Positions 1-8,699 are shown, counted from the stretch's first letter. The stretch is 64,000 bases of DNA from Nocardioides furvisabuli (GCF_021083185.1 NZ_JAIGQB010000003.1:496001-560000); one strand, 5' to 3'. The notes: generated from the letters alone by a model not told the origin. Program-made: numbers and translations.

Positions 1-207
1 GGTGCCGGCGTCGGGCCGGGTGAGCCCGAGCAGCATGTCGACGGTCGTGGTCTTCCCGGCTCCGTTGGGGCCGAGGAAGGCGACGATCTCACCGGGCTGG
101 ACGACCAGGTCGACGGCGTCGACCGCGACGACGGTGCCGCCGTCGGCGGCGCGGAAGGTCTTGCGGAGCCCCGAGGTGCGGATGGCGGGTGCGTGGGTGT
201 CGGTCAC
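1..207 (-). CDS. ABC transporter ATP-binding protein, N-terminal 69 residues (gene runs off the window)
   Basis: The visible part is the start of a cytoplasmic ATPase of an ABC transporter. A GTG start at 207 is followed by an A-loop/beta-strand region and a perfect Walker A motif, [10 protein letters not shown], at about residues 45-54. The following text ([13 protein letters not shown]) is typical of the DrrA/CcmA-like exporter ATPases of drug or lipid efflux systems. Signature motif and Walker B lie beyond the edge, so substrate and partner permease cannot be named. A 12-bp palindrome and a large palindromic repeat lie directly upstream. Confidence 0.85.
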   Translation of the reverse strand, partial: MTDTHAPAIRTSGLRKTFRAADGGTVVAVDAVDLVVQPGEIVAFLGPNGAGKTTTVDMLLGLTRPDAGT

Positions 208-266
208 GCCTCCAGCCTCGCCGCCCCGGTCCCGATGGGCGGGGGGCAGAGGTCACGACCTCGGCG

Positions 267-278
267 TGACACCTGTCA
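267..278. promoter_or_regulatory. Short palindrome TGACACCTGTCA upstream of the ABC ATPase gene
   Basis: TGACA-CC-TGTCA is a perfect inverted repeat 60 bp upstream of the GTG start of the minus-strand ABC ATPase. Position and symmetry fit an operator for a dimeric repressor, but no regulator gene is visible here and a 12-bp palindrome can arise by chance. Confidence 0.25.
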
Positions 279-292
279 TGCAGGCCCGAACG

Positions 293-372
293 CCGCTGTA
301 ACGCCGGGTTGTGTGCTGTACCCACCCGGACATGTCCAGGTGGGTACAAGCACCAACCCGGCGTTACAGCGG
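293..372. repeat. Dispersed 80-bp palindromic element, copy 1
   Basis: Perfect 19-bp outer arms (CCGCTGTAACGCCGGGTTG at 293-311 and its complement at 354-372) enclose a second nested inverted repeat (GTACCCACC at 318-326, GGTGGGTAC at 339-347) around a GGACATGTCC core, so nearly the whole element folds into one hairpin. It lies downstream of the FadE5-like gene and upstream of the ABC gene. A second copy at 47016-47091 shares 27 identical bases at one end, in the opposite orientation. There is no ORF inside and no transposase nearby. Confidence 0.8.
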
Positions 373-407
373 CTGGCCGTCCTCGACGGGCGCGGGAGCG
401 AGGTGGG

Positions 408-2282
408 TCAGAAGGACGCCTCGTCGAGGTCCATCAGGTCGAGGGTGGTGGCCTCGGCGATGGCGCGCTCGGCGCTGATCTTCGGCAGGTTGGTCTGCGC
501 GAAGAACTGCGCCGCGTGGATCTTGCCCTCGTAGAACGCCTTGTCCTTCGCCGACACCTCGCCGGACAGCTTGTCCAGCGCGACCTCGGCCTGGCGCAGC
601 AGCAGCCAGCCGCAGACGACGTCGCCGAGGACCATGAGCAGGCGCGAGGTGTTGAGCCCGACCTTGTAGATGTTGCGCACGTCCTCCTGCGAGGACATGA
701 GGTCGTTGATCATGTGACCGACGATGGCGTTGGCGTCCTCGAGCGCGGTGGCGAGCAGCGCCCGCTCGTTCTTGAGGCGACCGTTGCCGGCCTCGGAGGC
801 GATGAAGCCCTCGATCTCCTTGGCCAGGTGGCCCAGCGCGCGGCCCTGGTCCTTGACGATCTTGCGGAAGAAGAAGTCCTGGCCCTGGATCGCGGTCGTG
901 CCCTCGTAGAGGGTGTCGATCTTGGCGTCGCGGACGTACTGCTCGATCGGGTACTCCTGCAGGAAGCCGGAGCCGCCGAAGGTCTGGAGCGACTCGGTGC
1001 CGAGCAGCACCCACGAGCGCTCCGAGCCGTAGCCCTTGACGATCGGGAGCAGCAGGTCGTTGACGGCCGCGGCGAGGCGGGCCTCGTCGGAGTCGGCGGT
1101 GCCCTCGTGCTCGGCGACCATGACCTGGTCCTGCCACGTGGCGGTGTAGAGCACCAGCGCGCGCATGGCCTCGGCGAACGACTTCTGCGTCATCAGCGAG
1201 CGGCGTACGTCGGGGTGGTGGGTGATCGTCACGCGCGGGGCGGTCTTGTCGGCCGCCTGGGTGAGGTCGGCGCCCTGGACGCGGTCCTTGGCGTAGTCGA
1301 GGGCGTTGAGGTAGCCGGTCGACAGCGTGGCGATGGCCTTGGTGCCGACCATCATGCGGGCGTTCTCGATGACCTGGAACATCTGGGCGATGCCGTCGTG
1401 GACCTCGCCGAGCAGCCAGCCCTTCGCGGGCTCGCCGCCGCCGACCTGCGGGTCGCCGAAGGTGACCTCGCAGGTGTTGGAGACCTTGATGCCCATCTTG
1501 TGCTCGACGTTGGTGACGTAGACGCCGTTGCGCTCGCCGGTCAGCTCGCCGGTCTCGAGGTCGAAGTGGTGCTCGGGCATCCAGAAGAGCGAGAGGCCCT
1601 TGGTGCCCGGGCCGCCCACGCCCTCGACGCCCTCGGGGCGTGCGAGGACGAGGTGCATGATGTTCTCGCTCATGTCGTGCGTGGCGCTGGTGATGAAGCG
1701 CTTGACGCCCGTGATGTTCCACGAGCCGTCGTCGTTGGCGACGGCCTTGGCGCGGCCCGCGCCCACGTCGGAGCCGGCGTCGGGCTCGGTGAGGACCATC
1801 GTGCAGCCCCACTGGCGGTCGACCATGTGCTGGGCCACGGCCTTGTCGCGATCGTTGCCGTTGCGGTGGACCACGTTGGCGAAGGCGGGGCCGGCGGCGT
1901 ACATCCAGATCGGCGCGTTGGCGCCGAGCACCATCTCGCCGATGGCCCAGACGAGGGACGAGGGGGCGGGGGTGCCGCCCATCTCCTCGAAGACCTGCAG
2001 GCGCCAGAACTCAGCGTCCATCCACGCCTGGTAGGAGGTCTTGAACGACTCGGGCACCGGCGCGCTGTGCGTGGCGGGGTCGAACACGGGCGGGAAGCGG
2101 TCGCTGTCCTCGTAGGAGGAGGCGAGGTCCTCACGGGAGAGGCGCTCGACCTCGCGGAGGATCTCGCGGGCGCTCTCGCCGTCGACGTCACCGAAGGGTC
2201 CGGTGCCGAGCACCTCGTCCCGGCCGAGGACCTCGAAGAGGTTGAACTCGATGTCGCGGAGGTTGGTCTTGTAGTGGCTCAC
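408..2282 (-). CDS. Acyl-CoA dehydrogenase, FadE5-like
   Basis: FAD-dependent acyl-CoA dehydrogenase catalysing the first step of fatty acid beta-oxidation and passing electrons to ETF. At 624 residues it belongs to the long class typified by mycobacterial FadE5; its opening [19 protein letters not shown] is characteristic of that group. The FAD/substrate region is seen at [12 protein letters not shown], and [12 protein letters not shown] (about residue 425-436) carries the glutamate expected to be the catalytic base. GTG at 2282 is chosen because AGGTGG sits five bases upstream; a GTG at 2291 is the alternative. The EtfD-like protein at 16310-19897 could be a downstream electron acceptor partner. 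Confidence 0.9.
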   Translation of the reverse strand: MSHYKTNLRDIEFNLFEVLGRDEVLGTGPFGDVDGESAREILREVERLSREDLASSYEDSDRFPPVFDPATHSAPVPESFKTSYQAWMDAEFWRLQVFEEMGGTPAPSSLVWAIGEMVLGANAPIWMYAAGPAFANVVHRNGNDRDKAVAQHMVDRQWGCTMVLTEPDAGSDVGAGRAKAVANDDGSWNITGVKRFITSATHDMSENIMHLVLARPEGVEGVGGPGTKGLSLFWMPEHHFDLETGELTGERNGVYVTNVEHKMGIKVSNTCEVTFGDPQVGGGEPAKGWLLGEVHDGIAQMFQVIENARMMVGTKAIATLSTGYLNALDYAKDRVQGADLTQAADKTAPRVTITHHPDVRRSLMTQKSFAEAMRALVLYTATWQDQVMVAEHEGTADSDEARLAAAVNDLLLPIVKGYGSERSWVLLGTESLQTFGGSGFLQEYPIEQYVRDAKIDTLYEGTTAIQGQDFFFRKIVKDQGRALGHLAKEIEGFIASEAGNGRLKNERALLATALEDANAIVGHMINDLMSSQEDVRNIYKVGLNTSRLLMVLGDVVCGWLLLRQAEVALDKLSGEVSAKDKAFYEGKIHAAQFFAQTNLPKISAERAIAEATTLDLMDLDEASF

Positions 2283-2490
2283 TGCTTCCACCTGTCAGGT
2301 CGCGTGCGGGTGCGGATCACGGGGGCGAGCCGCGCTGGGAGGGCGCGTGCTACTCGCCGGTAACAAAATGATGCCTCGCCGACGGGCGTCACGCAACACG
2401 AACCCCGGATCTGCCTCGTCACACGCGGGGTGCAACACGCCCGTCGAAGCGCGTGTTTGTCGATAACGTCATGTAGGTCTACTCTTTCAC

Positions 2491-2511
2491 CTGACAAACG
2501 TCACTCACTCG
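2491..2511. promoter_or_regulatory. Candidate operator upstream of the TauE-like permease
   Basis: CTGACAAAC (2491-2499) is followed by CACTCACTCG (2502-2511), 26 bp before the permease start. The same two strings recur upstream of the adjacent Rrf2 regulator, with the second in reverse complement (CGAGTGAGTG at 3509-3518, CTGACAAAC at 3530-3538). Shared words before a regulator and its neighbour suggest a common binding site, probably for that Rrf2 protein. This is inference from two sites only. Confidence 0.35.
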
Positions 2512-2537
2512 ACTCAACTCGTGAAAGGGGCTCGCCC

Positions 2538-3434
2538 GTGCGCAAGCTCATCGTCCTCGGCTTCGTGGGGCTGCTCGCCCAGCTCATCGACGGCTCCCTC
2601 GGCATGGCCTACGGCGTGACGTCATCGACGCTCCTGCTCGCCGCCGGTGTCGCCCCCGCCGCCGCCTCGGCCGCGGTCCACTTCTCCGAGCTCGGGACCT
2701 CGCTGGTCTCCGGCGCCTCGCACCACAAGTTCGGCAACGTCGACTGGCGCACCGTCTCGATCCTCGCGGTGCCCGGCTTCGTCGGTGCCTTCCTCGGCGC
2801 GACCCTGCTGTCCAGCATGGACGCGGCGGTCGCCAAGCCGGTCGTTGCGGTCATCCTGCTGAGCCTCGGTTTCTACGTCGTCTACCGCTTCCTGCGCCTG
2901 GGCGGCGCACGTCCGACCTTCAAGGGCCGGCCCTCGGTCGCCTTCCTGGCGCCGATGGGCCTCGTCGCCGGCACGCTCGACGCCGTCGGCGGCGGTGGTT
3001 GGGGCCCGGTCGGCACCACGTCGCTGCTCTCCAGCGGCCGCCTCGAGCCCCGCAAGGTCGTCGGCTCCATCGACACCTCGGAGTTCGTCGTCGCGGTCGG
3101 CGCCTCGCTCGGCTTCCTCTTCGGCCTCGGTTCGGCAGGCATCAACTGGGGCTACGCCGGTGCGCTGCTCGTCGGCGGCGTGATCGCTGCGCCGATCGCC
3201 GCATGGCTGGTGCGCCACCTCGCCGCGCGCGTGCTCGGCACCGCCGCGGGGGGCCTGATCATCCTGACCAACTCCAAGACCCTCCTCGAGGCGGTGGGCG
3301 TGCCGGGCGTGGGCGTCGCCGCGACGGCCGCCACCGTCTTCGTCCTGTGGATCAGCGCGATCGTGTGGGCCGTGAAGCAGGAGCGCCTCTCCCGCGTCGC
3401 CGCGCACGACGAGGCGGAGCTGCAGCCGGTCTGA
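2538..3434 (+). CDS. TauE/SafE family sulfite/organosulfonate exporter-like permease
   Basis: Integral membrane protein of 298 residues with about eight hydrophobic segments and the glycine-rich repeats of the TauE/SafE (DUF81) family (GSLGMAYGVTSSTLLLAAG near the start, DAVGGGGWGPVGTTSLL in mid-protein). Family members move sulfite, sulfonates or related anions; the substrate here is not shown. The GTG start at 2538 follows GAAAGGGG. The next gene encodes an Rrf2 regulator with related upstream motifs, a pairing that would suit control by sulfur or cysteine status. A hairpin follows the stop codon. Confidence 0.88.
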   Translation: MRKLIVLGFVGLLAQLIDGSLGMAYGVTSSTLLLAAGVAPAAASAAVHFSELGTSLVSGASHHKFGNVDWRTVSILAVPGFVGAFLGATLLSSMDAAVAKPVVAVILLSLGFYVVYRFLRLGGARPTFKGRPSVAFLAPMGLVAGTLDAVGGGGWGPVGTTSLLSSGRLEPRKVVGSIDTSEFVVAVGASLGFLFGLGSAGINWGYAGALLVGGVIAAPIAAWLVRHLAARVLGTAAGGLIILTNSKTLLEAVGVPGVGVAATAATVFVLWISAIVWAVKQERLSRVAAHDEAELQPV

Positions 3435-3449
3435 GGGGCTCGTCCCGAT

Positions 3450-3485
3450 GCCGTACGCCGACCTGCGACCAGGACGGCGTACGGC
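3450..3485 (+). terminator. Hairpin after the TauE-like gene
   Basis: GCCGTACGCC (3450-3459) and GGCGTACGGC (3476-3485) form a perfect 10-bp stem with a 16-base loop, 16 bp after the permease stop and before the Rrf2 promoter. There is no U tract, as is common in high-GC actinobacteria. Confidence 0.5.
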
Positions 3486-3508
3486 GTCTCGGTCCCGCGG
3501 CGCCAAGA

Positions 3509-3536
3509 CGAGTGAGTGTCTCGACTTGTCTGACAA
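3509..3536. promoter_or_regulatory. Candidate Rrf2 autoregulatory site
   Basis: CGAGTGAGTG (3509-3518) is followed by the 11-bp palindrome TTGTCTGACAA (3526-3536), ending nine bases before the Rrf2 start codon. Binding here would block its own transcription start or translation initiation region. The elements resemble those before the permease gene at 2491-2511. Confidence 0.4.
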
Positions 3537-3545
3537 ACTGGCTCC

Positions 3546-4004
3546 ATGCGCGTCTCCGCCAAAGCCGACTACGCCCTTCGGGCCCTGATCGAGATCGCGG
3601 TGCGCACCGACGACACGGCCGTCAGCGCCGAGCAGCTGGGCAAGGCCCAGAGCATCCCGCACGGCTTCCTCCAGGCGATCCTCGCCGACCTCCGACGCGC
3701 CGACATCGTGGTGTCCCAGCGCGGCCAGTCGGGCGGATGGCGCTTCGCGCGCAAGCCCGCGTCGGTCACCGTCGCCGACGTCATCCGCGCCGTCGACGGT
3801 CCGCTGGTCTCGGTCTACGGCCTGCGGCCCGAGGCGGTGGAGTACGACGAATCGGCCCAGGTGCTGCAGCACGTCTGGATCGCGGCGCGCCACTCGCTGC
3901 GCATGGTCTTCGAGCAGGTGTCCATCCAGGACCTCGCCGACGGCACCCTGCCCGAAGGGGTCGCCGCGCTGACGCAGGACGACGACGCCTGGCAGCCCCA
4001 CTGA
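3546..4004 (+). CDS. Rrf2 family transcriptional regulator without cysteines
   Basis: DNA-binding regulator of 152 residues opening with the Rrf2 winged-helix signature (MRVSAKADYALRALIEIA) and the wing GQSGGWRFARKP near residues 60-71. Well-known Rrf2 members (IscR, NsrR, RsrR) use cysteines to hold an Fe-S cluster; this protein has none, so it is more like the cluster-free CymR type that senses cysteine metabolism through partners. Its neighbour is a sulfite-exporter-like permease, consistent with a sulfur-related role. It converges with the next gene, with eight bases between the stops. Confidence 0.88.
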   Translation: MRVSAKADYALRALIEIAVRTDDTAVSAEQLGKAQSIPHGFLQAILADLRRADIVVSQRGQSGGWRFARKPASVTVADVIRAVDGPLVSVYGLRPEAVEYDESAQVLQHVWIAARHSLRMVFEQVSIQDLADGTLPEGVAALTQDDDAWQPH

Positions 4005-4012
4005 GGGTCGGC

Positions 4013-4549
4013 TCAGGCAGCCAGCCTCCGGTTCACCAGGCGGCGGCGCTTCGAGATCTTCGAGAGCCGCCGGTCCAGGCGTGCCTCCTCCTCGATCAGC
4101 GCGATCCGCGCGACCTGGGCGGCGAGCTGGTCGTCGCCGAGGTCGGACGGCAGGACGTGCGTACGCCCCTCCTTCACCTGTGACGTCCACGCGGTCGGCG
4201 GCGCTGCTGCGAAGCCGCTGGTGACCACGAGCACGACGCGGAACCCGGCGAGGCCGTCGAGCGCGAGGGCTGCCTGCTCGGGGGTCGCGTCGAAGAAGTC
4301 GGGCACGCTGACGAAGCAGTCGGACCCGCTCCTGTCGGCCCTGCGGCAGACCTTCGCCCACGCGCCCTCGACGTGCTTGCGCTTCAGGCCGGCGGCCTTG
4401 TGGGTGCGACGGATCTCCACGCCCGCGTGGACGAGCACCTCGGGGTCGACGTCCGGGACGACGATCCGGCCCAGGGCCAGCGCGTCGGTCATCGCGGTCA
4501 CGTCGACGGAGGTCGGGCCGATGTGGAGCAGGAAGAGTCTCTTGGCCAT
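4013..4549 (-). CDS. Uncharacterised protein, sulfotransferase-like remnant
   Basis: A 178-residue cytoplasmic protein I cannot assign firmly. The opening LFLLHIGPTSVDVTAMTDALA has the layout of the PAPS-binding start of actinobacterial sulfotransferase-family proteins (LHIGPPKTGTT...), but the lysine and TGT of the phosphate loop are absent. Later segments (HVEGAWAKVCRRA, VSVPDFFDATPEQAALALDGL, FRVVLVVTSG) follow the same order as in that family. It is about half the usual length and ends in a basic Arg/Lys-rich tail. It may be a shortened, catalytically dead relative; that is a pattern judgement from memory, not an alignment. Confidence 0.6.
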   Translation of the reverse strand: MAKRLFLLHIGPTSVDVTAMTDALALGRIVVPDVDPEVLVHAGVEIRRTHKAAGLKRKHVEGAWAKVCRRADRSGSDCFVSVPDFFDATPEQAALALDGLAGFRVVLVVTSGFAAAPPTAWTSQVKEGRTHVLPSDLGDDQLAAQVARIALIEEEARLDRRLSKISKRRRLVNRRLAA

Positions 4550-4618
4550 GGCGCCAGCCTTGCGGCGTACGGCGTCCGGGGCGTGAACGCGGTGGGACGT
4601 CGCGTCGAACTCCTGCTG

Positions 4619-5251
4619 CTAGCCGGGGTCGACCGCGCGCAGCCAGCTGACGAGCGGGCGCAGGGTCTTCCAGTCCGCCCGGACCCGGTCGAGGAGACCG
4701 GCGTCGATGGCGTCGGCCCCGAAGCCGTAGGACTTGTCGGCGATGAGCTGCTTGCAGCGCAGCAGCTCGATGCGCGGGTGGTCGGCGGACCAGCCGCGCG
4801 GTGAGGTCTTGAGCCGTTCGCCGCCGAGCTCGAAGCCGTCCCTCTCCAGGCGCTTCAGCAGCCGCTCGAGCGCCGTGCCGGACTTCTCGTCGGCCATCGC
4901 CTCGCGGATCGCCGCCAGCCTCGGGCCGTCGGCGTCGTAGAACCCGGCGCCGACGCGGGTGCCGCGCGCGGAGATCTCGACGTACCAGCCCGTCGACGGC
5001 GCCGCGGCGACGTAGGCGCCCTGGTGGGTCTTGTAGGGCGTCTTGTCCTTGGCGAAGCGCACGTCGCGGTAGGGGCGGAACACCTTCGCCGGGCCGAACT
5101 CCGGCTCGAGCTCGGTGACGAGCGCCCTCATCGGCGCCTCGACGGACTCCTTCCAGACGGCCTTGTGGGCCTCCCAGAACGACTTGGTGTTGTCCATCTC
5201 GAGGTCGTCGTAGAAGTCGAGCGCGGCGACGGGGAATCCGGTGAAGCTCAC
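4619..5251 (-). CDS. DUF2461 domain-containing protein
   Basis: Protein of 210 residues matching the DUF2461/TIGR02453 family, whose biochemical role is unknown. Family hallmarks are FYDDLEMDNTKSFWEAHK near the start, FRPYRDVRFAKDKTPYKTHQG (about residues 60-80) and the C-terminal WSADHPRIELLRCKQL. GTG at 5251 is chosen because it follows the upstream lipoprotein's TGA by a single base, implying translational coupling; upstream in-frame sequence overlaps that gene. It is the last gene of the minus-strand operon C39-like peptidase, lipoprotein, DUF2461. Confidence 0.88.
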   Translation of the reverse strand: MSFTGFPVAALDFYDDLEMDNTKSFWEAHKAVWKESVEAPMRALVTELEPEFGPAKVFRPYRDVRFAKDKTPYKTHQGAYVAAAPSTGWYVEISARGTRVGAGFYDADGPRLAAIREAMADEKSGTALERLLKRLERDGFELGGERLKTSPRGWSADHPRIELLRCKQLIADKSYGFGADAIDAGLLDRVRADWKTLRPLVSWLRAVDPG

Positions 5252-5252
5252 G

Positions 5253-6359
5253 TCAACCGACGTTAGCCCAGACGTGCTCGTCACCCTGCTCGCCGAAGGA
5301 CGTGAGGGTGAGGACGTCACCCCCGCAGACGGGCTCGCCGAGGAAGGCGTTGCCGACGGAGGCGGTCTCGTAGGCGACCTCGAGGGTGCGCTGCGGCGTC
5401 CACCGCATCAACCGGGCCGGCTCGTCGTCACCCTGCGGGTCACGGACGAAGAAGACCGAGTCGCCGCACGGGACCGCGGTGCCGGTCGTGCCGGGGCCGA
5501 GGTCGAAGTAGGCGCCGTCCGCAGAGGCGAGGAACCGCGCCTCCTCCTGCCGGCGCGGCCGGGGCACCTCCGACCACAGCGCCCCGTCCACGGTGGCTGC
5601 GACGTCCCAGGCGGTGCAGTCCGTCGCGCCCTCGACCGGCTGCGGGAGGCCGCTGCCGTCGAGGAGGTTGGCCGTGCGGCAGGCGACCGGACGCGCGTCG
5701 TCGAAGGTCATGATGCCGACGCCGTGCGCACTGGCGGTGAGCCCGGAGAAGCCGGACCGGTCGGGGGCGCACCAGCCGTCCTCGCCGTTGGCGTCGGCCA
5801 GCGCGCCGGTCGCCAGGCAGTAGGCGTCGTCGACGTACGTCGGGTAGTAGAGGTCGCCGGCGGTGAGCGCCCACGAGCCGCCGCTCGCCGCGGGCGGGGA
5901 CACCACGTCGCGCTGCTCGCCGGTGGCGAGGTCGACGGCGACCACCTCGCTCGGGGCGGACTCGGCCCTGTCCTGCTCGACCACGACCGCCCACTCGGTG
6001 CTCATCAGCACCTCGGAGATCGTGCGGCCGCCGCCGGCCTTCACCGTGACGGCGTCCCCGTCGCGGGTGAGCTCGACCTGCGTGCCGCCGGCGTCGGCGA
6101 GAGCCTCCCACTCGGTGCCCTTCACGTAGCGGGTGCCGGTCGGGACGCCGGTGTCGCGCCACTCGAGCAGTCCCGGGGCCGGCTCGACCACCGCGGGCTC
6201 TCCGACGGTGCCGCCGGTGGGTGCTGCGGACGTCTGGCTCGGGGCTCCGTCCGTGCTGCCGGGCGGGGCGGTCGGCGCGTGGTCGTCGCCCGGCGCGTCG
6301 GTGCCGCACCCGGCGAGCGCGACGAGCAGCGCCAGCGCGACCGTCGTACGGACTGGCAC
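5253..6359 (-). CDS. Secreted lipoprotein of unknown function
   Basis: A 368-residue exported protein: the signal peptide (residues 1-17) ends in a lipobox (LAGC, Cys18), followed by a Thr/Pro/Ser-rich linker to about residue 60. The remainder contains repeated beta-rich segments (ISEVLMSTEWAVVV, WALTAGDLYYPTY, VFFVRDPQG) and several spaced cysteines, suggesting a propeller-like extracellular domain with disulfides. No enzyme motif is recognised. GTG at 6359 follows the stop of the C39-like gene by one base, so the two are probably co-translated and may work together at the cell surface. Confidence 0.78.
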   Translation of the reverse strand: MPVRTTVALALLVALAGCGTDAPGDDHAPTAPPGSTDGAPSQTSAAPTGGTVGEPAVVEPAPGLLEWRDTGVPTGTRYVKGTEWEALADAGGTQVELTRDGDAVTVKAGGGRTISEVLMSTEWAVVVEQDRAESAPSEVVAVDLATGEQRDVVSPPAASGGSWALTAGDLYYPTYVDDAYCLATGALADANGEDGWCAPDRSGFSGLTASAHGVGIMTFDDARPVACRTANLLDGSGLPQPVEGATDCTAWDVAATVDGALWSEVPRPRRQEEARFLASADGAYFDLGPGTTGTAVPCGDSVFFVRDPQGDDEPARLMRWTPQRTLEVAYETASVGNAFLGEPVCGGDVLTLTSFGEQGDEHVWANVG

Positions 6360-6360
6360 C

Positions 6361-7602
6361 TCAGACGCCGACGTTGTGCTGGAAGTGGTCGAGGTTGGCC
6401 CGGTAGGACTTGTAGGCGTTGCGCCACTGGACGCGGCCGATCGCCGGCTCGCTGGGGTCGAAGCGCGACTGGTCCCACGGCTCGAAGTAGCCGATCTTGC
6501 GGTTTCCTCCAGCGTTCTGGTCGAAGCCGCGGCCGACCTGGAAGTGGCCGGACGCGTCGTCGTCGAGGTAGGGGTAGTACTGCTTGAGCAGGACCGGGTG
6601 CAGGACGACGGGCGCCTGGTAGTCGTGGACGTGGCGCATCATCAGGCGGTACCACTGCTTGAAGGTGAAGTCGCTGATGTCGAGGACGACGTAGGGGCCG
6701 GCGTGCGCCTCGTCGTCGTACGACGTCTTGTTGTTGATCACGCGCACCATGTCGGTGATGGCGGTGCCGGCGGTGGTGGTGCCGAGGCGGCGGGCCCAGT
6801 AGGACTGGTTCTTGCGCCTCTGGTCGTTGCCCCAGCCGATGGCCTGCATCGCGGCCGGGCCGCACCAGTAGGTCGTGTTCTGCGACTGCACCTGCGACTC
6901 GTCCATGATCGCGAACTTCTCGGGGTACTTGCCTCCGAAGCCGCCGCGGGCACTCAGGGTGGTGGCGAGCTCGGGGTGCCTGGCCGCGAAGCCGTCCGGG
7001 AGCGCGACGCCCTGGATCTCGTGGCGCAGCAGCCAGACCTTGCCGACCGAGCGGGCCGCCATCGTCAGCTCGGCGCGCTCAGCCGCGGCGCGCGCGGTCG
7101 ACGTACGGGTGCTGGCGCGGGCGAGCAGGCCGTCGGCGTCCAGGCCGCCGGTGCGTTCGGCGCGACGGGCTCGCGGCTGGGTCTCGAGGCGGGCGGCGAG
7201 GGCCGTGCGGGTCTGGTTGGTCCAGCCGAAGCCGAGGCAGTAGCGCTGCCCCTCGAAGGTGGCGCACCGCACGGACGCCCGCGCCCGCGCCGTACGCCCC
7301 TGCGCGCGGTCGAGCGCGGCGCCCTCGGCCAGCACGCGGTCGATCTCGCGGCGCATCTCCGGCGTCAGCTCGCCGCGGCCGACGGCACCGTGTGTCCTGG
7401 TCGTCTCGGCGGTCGGGGAGAGCCCGTCGCGGTCCGCGTCGTCGTCGGGCAGGAGCGGGACGGCGCCGAGCGTGAGCGCGAGCGCGGCCGTCGCGACCGC
7501 GACGGGGTGGCGCCAGAGCGGACGGCGTACGTCGTCGCCGGCGATGCGGTGGGCCACGACGCGAGCGAGGAGTCGAGGGAGAGGGCGGGGGAGGTGAGGC
7601 AT
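6361..7602 (-). CDS. Membrane-anchored C39-like cysteine peptidase
   Basis: A 413-residue protein with a basic N-terminus, a hydrophobic segment at about residues 34-51 (signal or anchor) and an extracellular domain. TTYWCGPAAMQAIGWG (about residue 245) places a cysteine as in papain-like C39/BtrH-type peptidases, and GHFQVGRGFDQN (about residue 357) supplies the histidine with a nearby Asp/Asn. There is no ABC exporter, so it is not a bacteriocin-processing transporter. It heads an operon with a lipoprotein and a DUF2461 protein. The substrate is unknown. Twin palindromes lie 90-170 bp upstream. Confidence 0.75.
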   Translation of the reverse strand: MPHLPRPLPRLLARVVAHRIAGDDVRRPLWRHPVAVATAALALTLGAVPLLPDDDADRDGLSPTAETTRTHGAVGRGELTPEMRREIDRVLAEGAALDRAQGRTARARASVRCATFEGQRYCLGFGWTNQTRTALAARLETQPRARRAERTGGLDADGLLARASTRTSTARAAAERAELTMAARSVGKVWLLRHEIQGVALPDGFAARHPELATTLSARGGFGGKYPEKFAIMDESQVQSQNTTYWCGPAAMQAIGWGNDQRRKNQSYWARRLGTTTAGTAITDMVRVINNKTSYDDEAHAGPYVVLDISDFTFKQWYRLMMRHVHDYQAPVVLHPVLLKQYYPYLDDDASGHFQVGRGFDQNAGGNRKIGYFEPWDQSRFDPSEPAIGRVQWRNAYKSYRANLDHFQHNVGV

Positions 7603-7691
7603 GGGGAAGACCTTCGATCCGAGAATGCGGACAACTCACTGTCCTCTCTGGCCCCAGAAGGCGCAAGTTTCCCATCTGTCCCATGCCGCGA

Positions 7692-7772
7692 TCCCCGGGT
7701 ACCCGGGGAAAGTGGAGGTTCCGGTGCGAAGTTTCGGGGGTGAGGCTCCAGATTCCCCGGGTACCCGGGGAA
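7692..7772. repeat. Twin perfect palindromes in an inverted frame
   Basis: TCCCCGGGTACCCGGGGA at 7692-7709 and TTCCCCGGGTACCCGGGGAA at 7753-7772 share a perfect 16-bp palindrome; their centres are 62 bp apart. Flanking bases extend the symmetry between copies (AAAGTGGAG after the first, CTCCAGATT before the second), so the 81-bp unit is an inverted repeat of palindromes. It lies between the C39-like gene and the tRNA. Confidence 0.7.
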
Positions 7773-7819
7773 CGCAACGAGCGAGGACGAGACGCCCGAC
7801 GAGGAAGAAGAGGAAGAAC

Positions 7820-7895
7820 TGGAGCGGATGACGAGATTCGAACTCGCGACATCGACCTTGGGAAGGTCGCGCTCTACCAGCTGAGCTACATCCGC
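7820..7895 (-). tRNA. tRNA-Gly (anticodon CCC)
   Basis: On the minus strand a complete cloverleaf is present: acceptor stem GCGGATG paired with CATCCGC, D arm with GCTCAGCTGGTAGAGC, anticodon stem CGACC/GGTCG around loop TTCCCAA (anticodon CCC), T arm with GAGTTCGAATCTC, discriminator T and an encoded CCA. Anticodon CCC reads glycine codon GGG. Confidence 0.95.
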
Positions 7896-7937
7896 ATGCC
7901 GTCCAGGGACGGCGGGCCAGATGCTACCCGAGCCCGG

Positions 7938-8699
7938 CTACGTCAGTCTCGACAGGTGGGGATGCTTGGCAGAGACCGTGTCGCCGGAGGAGCGTCCGGT
8001 GACCCGGCGGTGCACCCACGGCACCAGGAACTCGCGGGTCCATCGCGCGTTGGCCCGCCACTGCTCGCGCCGCCCGAGGACGGGGAGCGGTGGGACGGTG
8101 ACGGGCTCGAGCCCGTGCTCGACACCGATCGCCTCGAGGACGGCGTGGGCCATGTGGGTGTGACCGTCGCTGTTGAGGTGCATCCGGTCGGTGTCCATCA
8201 CGCCGGCGATCTCGATGTCGCGCATGCGCCACATGTCCACCACGGTGGCGCCGTGCCGATCGGCGATCTCACGCACCCACTCGTTGAAGATCGCCATCCG
8301 CCCGCGCACGGGGCCGTAGATCCCGCGCCCGCCCGGGTCGAAGATCGTGAACATGACGACCCGCGCCCCGGTCGCGGTGAGCCGCGCGATGGCGTCGTCG
8401 TACGTCCGGGCGAGGGCGTCGATGTCGACGCGGGGCCGCAGGACGTCGTTGCCGCCGCCGTGGATGGTCACCAGGTCCGGCTCGAGGGCGATCGCGGCGT
8501 CGAGCTGCTCGGCGACGATCGGGCCGAGCTTGCGCCCGCGAACGGCGAGGTTGGCGTAGCCGAAGTCGTCGGTCTGCTGGGCGAGGACCTCGGCGACTCG
8601 GTCGGCCCAGCCGCGCAGGCCGTTGGGGCGCGTGGGGTCGGGGTCGCCGACGCCCTCGGTGAAGGAGTCGCCCAGGGCGACGTAGCGGTGGAAGCTCAC
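7938..8699 (-). CDS. SGNH/GDSL-family hydrolase
   Basis: Cytoplasmic esterase/lipase-like protein of 253 residues; no signal peptide. The four SGNH blocks are visible: GDSFTEG (Ser of the catalytic triad, residue 11), the block I/II glycine in [15 protein letters not shown] (Asn) and [10 protein letters not shown] carrying the Asp and His of block V. The GTG start at 8699 opens the protein directly at the first beta strand, as expected. Substrate unknown. It is divergent from dcd with 56 bp between starts. Confidence 0.9.
   Translation of the reverse strand: MSFHRYVALGDSFTEGVGDPDPTRPNGLRGWADRVAEVLAQQTDDFGYANLAVRGRKLGPIVAEQLDAAIALEPDLVTIHGGGNDVLRPRVDIDALARTYDDAIARLTATGARVVMFTIFDPGGRGIYGPVRGRMAIFNEWVREIADRHGATVVDMWRMRDIEIAGVMDTDRMHLNSDGHTHMAHAVLEAIGVEHGLEPVTVPPLPVLGRREQWRANARWTREFLVPWVHRRVTGRSSGDTVSAKHPHLSRLT

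Noticed and set aside
309..2363. Long plus-strand open frame of 684 codons opposite the FadE5-like gene
   Set aside because: It is the antisense shadow of a clear acyl-CoA dehydrogenase in very GC-rich DNA; its translation is Arg/Gly/Val/Leu-rich with no recognisable motif.
7820..7895. tRNA-Gly as an integration site of a mobile element
   Set aside because: No integrase, no repeated tRNA 3' end and no composition change are seen on either side.
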